From: Duganella sp. BJB476
GTDB lineage: Bacteria; Pseudomonadota; Gammaproteobacteria; Burkholderiales; Burkholderiaceae_D
Length of the DNA: 64,000 nt
Assembly: GCF_003416895.1 (NCBI RefSeq)
Contig: NZ_QVIO01000001.1
Location: forward strand, 806,001-870,000
Direction of reading: 5' to 3'
The first letter of the stretch is position 1. Each line of letters begins with the position of its first letter. The notes beneath the pieces were generated by a model. It made no database searches, was not told the origin of the DNA, and worked only from the letters and a program-made list of their open reading frames with translations. The position numbers and the translations under genes were made by a program. Positions 60,385-64,000 of the stretch are shown here, piece after piece.

Positions 60385-61047
60385 ATGACTACCCATTCCG
60401 CCACGCTGCGCGAACAAATAGAAGAGATGATCGCCGTCGGCGAGCTCAAGCCGGGGCAGCACCTGGACGAGACCGAGCTGGCCACGCGCTTTGGCGTCTC
60501 GCGCACGCCGGTGCGGGAAACGCTGATCCAGCTGGCGTCGATGGGACTGGTGGTGATACGCCCACGGCGCGGCGCCATCGTCGCGGAGCTGGGGCCGCAG
60601 CAGCTGGTGGAGATGTTCGAGGTGATGTCGGAACTGGAGGCGACCTGCGGCCGCCTGGCGGCGCGGCGCATGACGCCCGAGGAGCAGCAGGCCCTGTTGG
60701 CGGCGCACCAGGCCTGCCAGGATGCGCGCGATGCGCAGGAGCCGGACGTCTACTACTACAAGAACGAGTTATTCCACGAGGCGATCTACGCCGGCAGCCA
60801 TAACCAGTTCCTGATCGAGCAGACGCGCAATCTGTATCGGCGCCTGCGGCCTTATCGCCGCTTGCAGCTGCGGGTGCGTGATCGGCTGGCCACGTCCTAC
60901 CACGAGCATGACGGCGTGGTGCAGGCCATCGTCGATGGCGACGGCGACCTGGCGGCGCGCCTGCTGCGCGAGCATGTGATGATACAGGGGCAGCGGTTTT
61001 CGGATTTGATGGCGTCGCTGCCGCGGCTGCGGCAGGACGCGGCTTAG
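60385..61047 (+). CDS. GntR-family (FadR/FCD type) regulator, probable malonate repressor
   Basis: A 220-residue regulator. Winged helix at ~5-70 (GELKPGQHLDETELATRFGVSRTPVRETLIQLASMGLV) and an FCD ligand domain at ~75-210 with the metal-binding His residues (NELFHEAIYAGSHNQF, HEHDGVVQAIVDGDGDLAARLLREHV). It is divergent from the dctPQM-mdc operon and most likely is MdcY, its malonate-responsive repressor. The upstream TTG at 60343 would fall at the transcription start and is not used. Confidence 0.9.
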   Translation: MTTHSATLREQIEEMIAVGELKPGQHLDETELATRFGVSRTPVRETLIQLASMGLVVIRPRRGAIVAELGPQQLVEMFEVMSELEATCGRLAARRMTPEEQQALLAAHQACQDARDAQEPDVYYYKNELFHEAIYAGSHNQFLIEQTRNLYRRLRPYRRLQLRVRDRLATSYHEHDGVVQAIVDGDGDLAARLLREHVMIQGQRFSDLMASLPRLRQDAA

Positions 61048-61051
61048 CGTT

Positions 61052-61504
61052 TCAGGCTGCGGCGCCGCGCACGATGCGCACCGGCTTGGCCGCGTTGGGC
61101 GCGGCCTGCGGCAGCATGTCTTGCAGGGTTTGTTTATCCAGCACGGCCAGGAAGGCCTTGGTGGCGTCGTTCAGCGTGTGCTTCAGCGCGCAGTTGGGCG
61201 TCAGCGGGCAGGTGTCGGTTGCGCGGTCGAAGCATTCGGCCATGAAGAAGTCGGTCTCCGTCATCCGCACCAGCGCGCCGATGTTGATGTCCTTCGGTTC
61301 TTTTGCCAGGCGCAGGCCGCCGTTGCGGCCCCGTACCGTCTCCACCAATCCCGACTGCCCCAGCTGATAGACCACCTTCATCAGGTGGTTCTTCGAGATC
61401 GAGTGCATGTCGGCGATATCCTGGATCGTGACCAGCCGGTCCCGGTGGGCGCTCAGGTACAGCAAGGTCCGCAGGGAATAATCGGTGAAGGAGGTGAGGC
61501 GCAT
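61052..61504 (-). CDS. nsrR: Rrf2-family regulator, NsrR-like
   Basis: A 150-residue iron-sulfur regulator. MRLTSFTDYSLRTLLYLSAH, SISKNHLMKVVYQLGQSGLVETVRGRNGGLRLAK is the winged helix of the NsrR subgroup, and three cysteines, Cys91, Cys99 and Cys105, are the cluster ligands. NsrR senses nitric oxide and represses detoxification genes (hmp, norB). None of these targets lies in the window. ATG 61504 has no clear ribosome site; a TTG-started frame at 61531 is a less likely alternative. Confidence 0.85.
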   Translation of the reverse strand: MRLTSFTDYSLRTLLYLSAHRDRLVTIQDIADMHSISKNHLMKVVYQLGQSGLVETVRGRNGGLRLAKEPKDINIGALVRMTETDFFMAECFDRATDTCPLTPNCALKHTLNDATKAFLAVLDKQTLQDMLPQAAPNAAKPVRIVRGAAA

Positions 61505-61558
61505 GGCTGGCTCGGGATCGTGACAATACAATCCACTATTCTACATGCTGATTAAGCT

Positions 61559-62992
61559 TTACTCCATTTGCACGAGAATGTCGCGGACGCGCAGCAGCGC
61601 GATGTCGATATCCAGCGTCTCGATGCCGCCGTAGCCGAGGAACAGCCCGGCCTTGGGCGGCGTCGACGTGTAGAAGTTCGACAGCGGATAGAGGCCGACG
61701 TCGGCGCGCCGCGCCAGCCGCAGCAGCAGGTCCAGGTCGAGCGTTTTTTTGCAGAGCGCCGCCAGGTGGAAGCCGGCGCTGGCCGGCACCAGCTCGAACC
61801 AGGGCGACAGCACATCGGCAAACAGCGTTTGCAGGCGCTCGCGCCGCGTCGCGTAGATGGCGCCGCAGCGGCGGATGTGGCGCGACAGGTAGCCGTCGGC
61901 GATGAACTTGGCCAGCGCGTGCTGGCTGGCGGTGGCGGTATGCCAGTCGTTGAGGTGCTTGACGGTGAGGGCGGCGTTCAGTATCGCCTCCGGCAGCACC
62001 GCGTAGCCCAGCCGCAGTTCCGGCAGCATCACCTTGGAGAAGCTGCCGACGAAGGCCACCACGCCGTGACGGTCCATGCTTTGCAGCGAATCGGTGGGGC
62101 GGCCGTCGTAGCGGAACTCGCTGTCGTAGTCGTCTTCGATGATGATCGCGCCGATCTCCAGCGCGCGCGCCAGCAGCGCCTCGCGGCGCGCCACGCTCAT
62201 CTGCATCCCCAGCGGGAACTGGTGGGCTGGCGTGGTGTAGATCAGCCGCGTGCCTTGCGGGATCTGGTCGACCAGCATGCCTTCCCGGTCGACGCCGATG
62301 CCGACCACCTTCGCGCCCTGGCTGGTGAACAGCATGCGCGCCGCCGGATAGCCCGGTTCCTCGACGGCGACCACGCAGCCCGGTTCCAGCAGCACGCGGC
62401 CGAGCAGGTCCAGCGCTTGCTGTGCGCCGTTGGTGACGACCACGTTGTTGGCGGTGCAGACCACGCCGCGCGCAAAGGCCGCATGGTGGGCGATGGCGGC
62501 GCGCAGTTCGGCGATGCCTTCCGGCTGACGGTACATGCCGCTGCCCTTGATGTCCTGGCGCAGGCCGTGCAGCATGCAGCGGCGCCACTCGTCGATCGGG
62601 AACAGCGAGGGCGTGACGCAGCCGCCGACGAACTCATAGCGGGAGCGGCCTTCCGGGAAGGGGATGCGCAGCGGTGTGTGCATGGCGTCCCACTTGGCGA
62701 CGATGGCGGCGCTGGCCAGGTTGTTGGCGAGCTGGCGGCGCGGCTTGGCCTCGGCCGGCGCGCTGACGAAGCTGCCCTTGCCGACCTGGCCCAGCACCAG
62801 CCGCTCCTGCGTCAGGCGGGTGTAGACATCGGAGACGGTCTTGCGGGACAGGCCGAGCTGCTCGGCCAGCAGACGGGAAGGCGGCAGCTGCTGGCCGTCG
62901 GCCAGCCGTCCGCTGCGGATCGCGTCGCTCAGCTGGCGGTACAGCTGCCCGCCCAGGTCCTTCTTGCCTTCGATGACGATGTGCAGTTCCAT
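61559..62992 (-). CDS. MocR-type regulator (GntR winged helix fused to aminotransferase fold)
   Basis: A 477-residue protein with GntR winged helix (~residues 10-78: LYRQLSDAIRSGRLADGQQLPPSRLLAEQLGLSRKTVSDVY) joined to a type I aminotransferase domain (~115-475) that binds PLP. IIIEDDYDSEFRY and the Schiff-base Lys320 in FVGSFSKVMLPELRLGY are present. MocR proteins control genes for PLP, GABA, taurine or transporters; here the upstream MFS gene, two bases away and on the same strand, is the obvious neighbour. The frame remains open to 63349 across the MFS gene but ATG 62992 has the family N-terminus. Confidence 0.92.
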   Translation of the reverse strand: MELHIVIEGKKDLGGQLYRQLSDAIRSGRLADGQQLPPSRLLAEQLGLSRKTVSDVYTRLTQERLVLGQVGKGSFVSAPAEAKPRRQLANNLASAAIVAKWDAMHTPLRIPFPEGRSRYEFVGGCVTPSLFPIDEWRRCMLHGLRQDIKGSGMYRQPEGIAELRAAIAHHAAFARGVVCTANNVVVTNGAQQALDLLGRVLLEPGCVVAVEEPGYPAARMLFTSQGAKVVGIGVDREGMLVDQIPQGTRLIYTTPAHQFPLGMQMSVARREALLARALEIGAIIIEDDYDSEFRYDGRPTDSLQSMDRHGVVAFVGSFSKVMLPELRLGYAVLPEAILNAALTVKHLNDWHTATASQHALAKFIADGYLSRHIRRCGAIYATRRERLQTLFADVLSPWFELVPASAGFHLAALCKKTLDLDLLLRLARRADVGLYPLSNFYTSTPPKAGLFLGYGGIETLDIDIALLRVRDILVQME

Positions 62993-62994
62993 GG

Positions 62995-64000
62995 TTAGTG
63001 CGTGACGGGTTTTCCGGTTTGCGCCAACAGCCAGGCGATCACGCTGACGACCAGGCTGGCGAGCACGCCCCACGCCAGTTTCAGCGCGCTGTCGAACAGC
63101 AGCGGCGCCACCAGGCCGGACACCAGCGCAAACAGTAGCATCTGGATGAACGACTGCATCGACGACGCCAGCCCGCTGTTGTTCGGGAAGTACTCCAGCG
63201 CGATCAGCGACAGGGGCGTCATCGCCAGCGCCAGGCCGAAGGAGTAGATAAACAGCGGCGCCACGGCGTAAGGCACGGCCGCGACAAAGGCGCTGTTGTA
63301 GGCGACGTTGATGATGCCGGCGGCGATCATGATGGCGAAGCCTATCCACACCTGCGCGTTGCGCGAGAACTTGTTGGCGAACTTACCCGACAGCGCCGAG
63401 CCGACCACCATGCCGCTGATCAGCGGCACGAACATCCAGGCGAACGCCGTCTCCGGCAGGTGCAGGATGTTCATCACGAAGTAGGCGGCCGAGCCGATAT
63501 ACAGCGCCACGCCCGCAAAGCTCATGCCGACCGCGATCGACAGCAGCAGGAACTGGTGGTGGCACAGCACCTTCCAGTAATTGCCGGCGATGACGCCAAG
63601 ATGGAAGGGGTGGCGGTCCTTGAGGGGCAGGCTTTCCGGCAGCGCGCTTTGCACGGCGATGAACATCAGGACGCCGAAGGCGCTGAGGAACCAGAAGATA
63701 GAGCGCCAGCCGAAACTCACCTGCAACCAGCCGCCCAGCACCGGCGCGATGGCGGGCGCCAGGCCGAATACCATCATGATATGAGCCAGGATCTTCTGCG
63801 CGGCGGCGCCGGAGAAGCGGTCCTGCACGATGGCGCGGCCGACCACCGAGCCGGCGCCGGCTGCCAGGCCCTGCACGATGCGGCAGGCCAGCAGCACGCC
63901 GATGGACGGCGCCATCGCGCCGATGATGGAGGCGGCGATGTAGGCCACCAGCGATACCAGGATCACCGGGCGGCGGCCGAAGGAATCGGACAGCGTGCCG
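62995..64000 (-). CDS. Bcr/CflA-type MFS drug-resistance transporter (5' end outside window)
   Basis: At least 335 residues of an MFS exporter, read from the window end to the TAA at 62995. The first visible residues LSDSFGRRPVIL are the conserved loop between helices 2 and 3, followed by ACRIVQGLAAGAGSVVGRAIVQDRFSG, the Bcr/CflA motif. Start and helices 1-2 lie beyond 64000. The last helix (LLASLVVSVIAWLLAQTG) ends the protein. It is co-oriented with the MocR gene, which follows after two bases, so both probably form an operon. Confidence 0.88.
   Translation of the reverse strand, partial: GTLSDSFGRRPVILVSLVAYIAASIIGAMAPSIGVLLACRIVQGLAAGAGSVVGRAIVQDRFSGAAAQKILAHIMMVFGLAPAIAPVLGGWLQVSFGWRSIFWFLSAFGVLMFIAVQSALPESLPLKDRHPFHLGVIAGNYWKVLCHHQFLLLSIAVGMSFAGVALYIGSAAYFVMNILHLPETAFAWMFVPLISGMVVGSALSGKFANKFSRNAQVWIGFAIMIAAGIINVAYNSAFVAAVPYAVAPLFIYSFGLALAMTPLSLIALEYFPNNSGLASSMQSFIQMLLFALVSGLVAPLLFDSALKLAWGVLASLVVSVIAWLLAQTGKPVTH

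Noticed and set aside
1..64000. Prophage, insertion sequence or integrative element
   Set aside because: No transposase, integrase, recombinase, phage structural gene or tRNA-end duplication is visible. The tRNA-Gly is intact and not followed by an integrase.

Overview
The window is dense, high-GC proteobacterial DNA with one tRNA, no rRNA, no CRISPR array and no insertion sequence. Gene content (phasin, CheV, OFA-type transporter, LytTR two-component pair, GbpR-type LysR regulator, soluble malonate decarboxylase) fits a betaproteobacterium of the Oxalobacteraceae (Massilia/Duganella-like). That placement is an inference from gene content; no marker gene was compared.

Layout. 1-15340: an arabinan/arabinoside utilisation locus. 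After the 3' end of an SDR dehydrogenase and a large inverted repeat come five exported glycosidases in tight tandem (GH97, GH51, two GH43 arabinanases, GH127), then a YtfQRT-YjfF type furanose ABC transporter, a further exported GH43 and a GbpR-like LysR regulator. A shared motif (ATACC-N5-TGATATCA) lies about 65 bp upstream of the predicted transporter transcription start and also directly in front of the regulator gene, which suggests a regulator-operator circuit. 15337-25153: sensing and envelope genes (GAF protein plus receiver-only protein, MarR-GNAT fusion with a palindromic operator, penicillin-acylase-family hydrolase, acyltransferase-3, VOC protein, LytTR response regulator/LytS-like kinase pair, Na+/H+ antiporter). 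25268-35772: tRNA-Gly, CheV, DJ-1/PfpI protein, S-formylglutathione hydrolase, CPA2 transporter with YbdK ligase, periplasmic binding protein, class I glutamine amidotransferase-like peptidase, LysR regulator, then a run of poorly characterised membrane and exported proteins including two tiny membrane peptides absent from a 60-residue ORF cut-off. 35769-44098: a histidine kinase, then a seven-gene operon on the minus strand coupling an acyl-CoA dehydrogenase and an acyl-CoA synthetase to a complete branched-chain-type ABC importer. 44148-51161: miniature flagellar-rod-like protein, binding protein, OFA transporter, ABC exporter pair, phasin behind a candidate FNR/Anr box, thioredoxin 2. 51178-61047: a complete malonate module: TRAP transporter dctPQM, then mdcA-C-D-E-G-B-H, read divergently from a GntR regulator across a compact intergenic region with overlapping -35 boxes. 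61052-64000: NsrR-like Rrf2 regulator, MocR-type regulator, and a Bcr/CflA-type MFS transporter cut by the window end.

How it works together. The first block would cleave arabinan and other arabinofuranosides completely outside the cytoplasm and import the furanose monosaccharide. The fourth and sixth blocks are two organic-acid modules, each joining uptake to CoA or ACP-dependent activation. All functions are assigned from motifs and gene order by eye; no database search was run.
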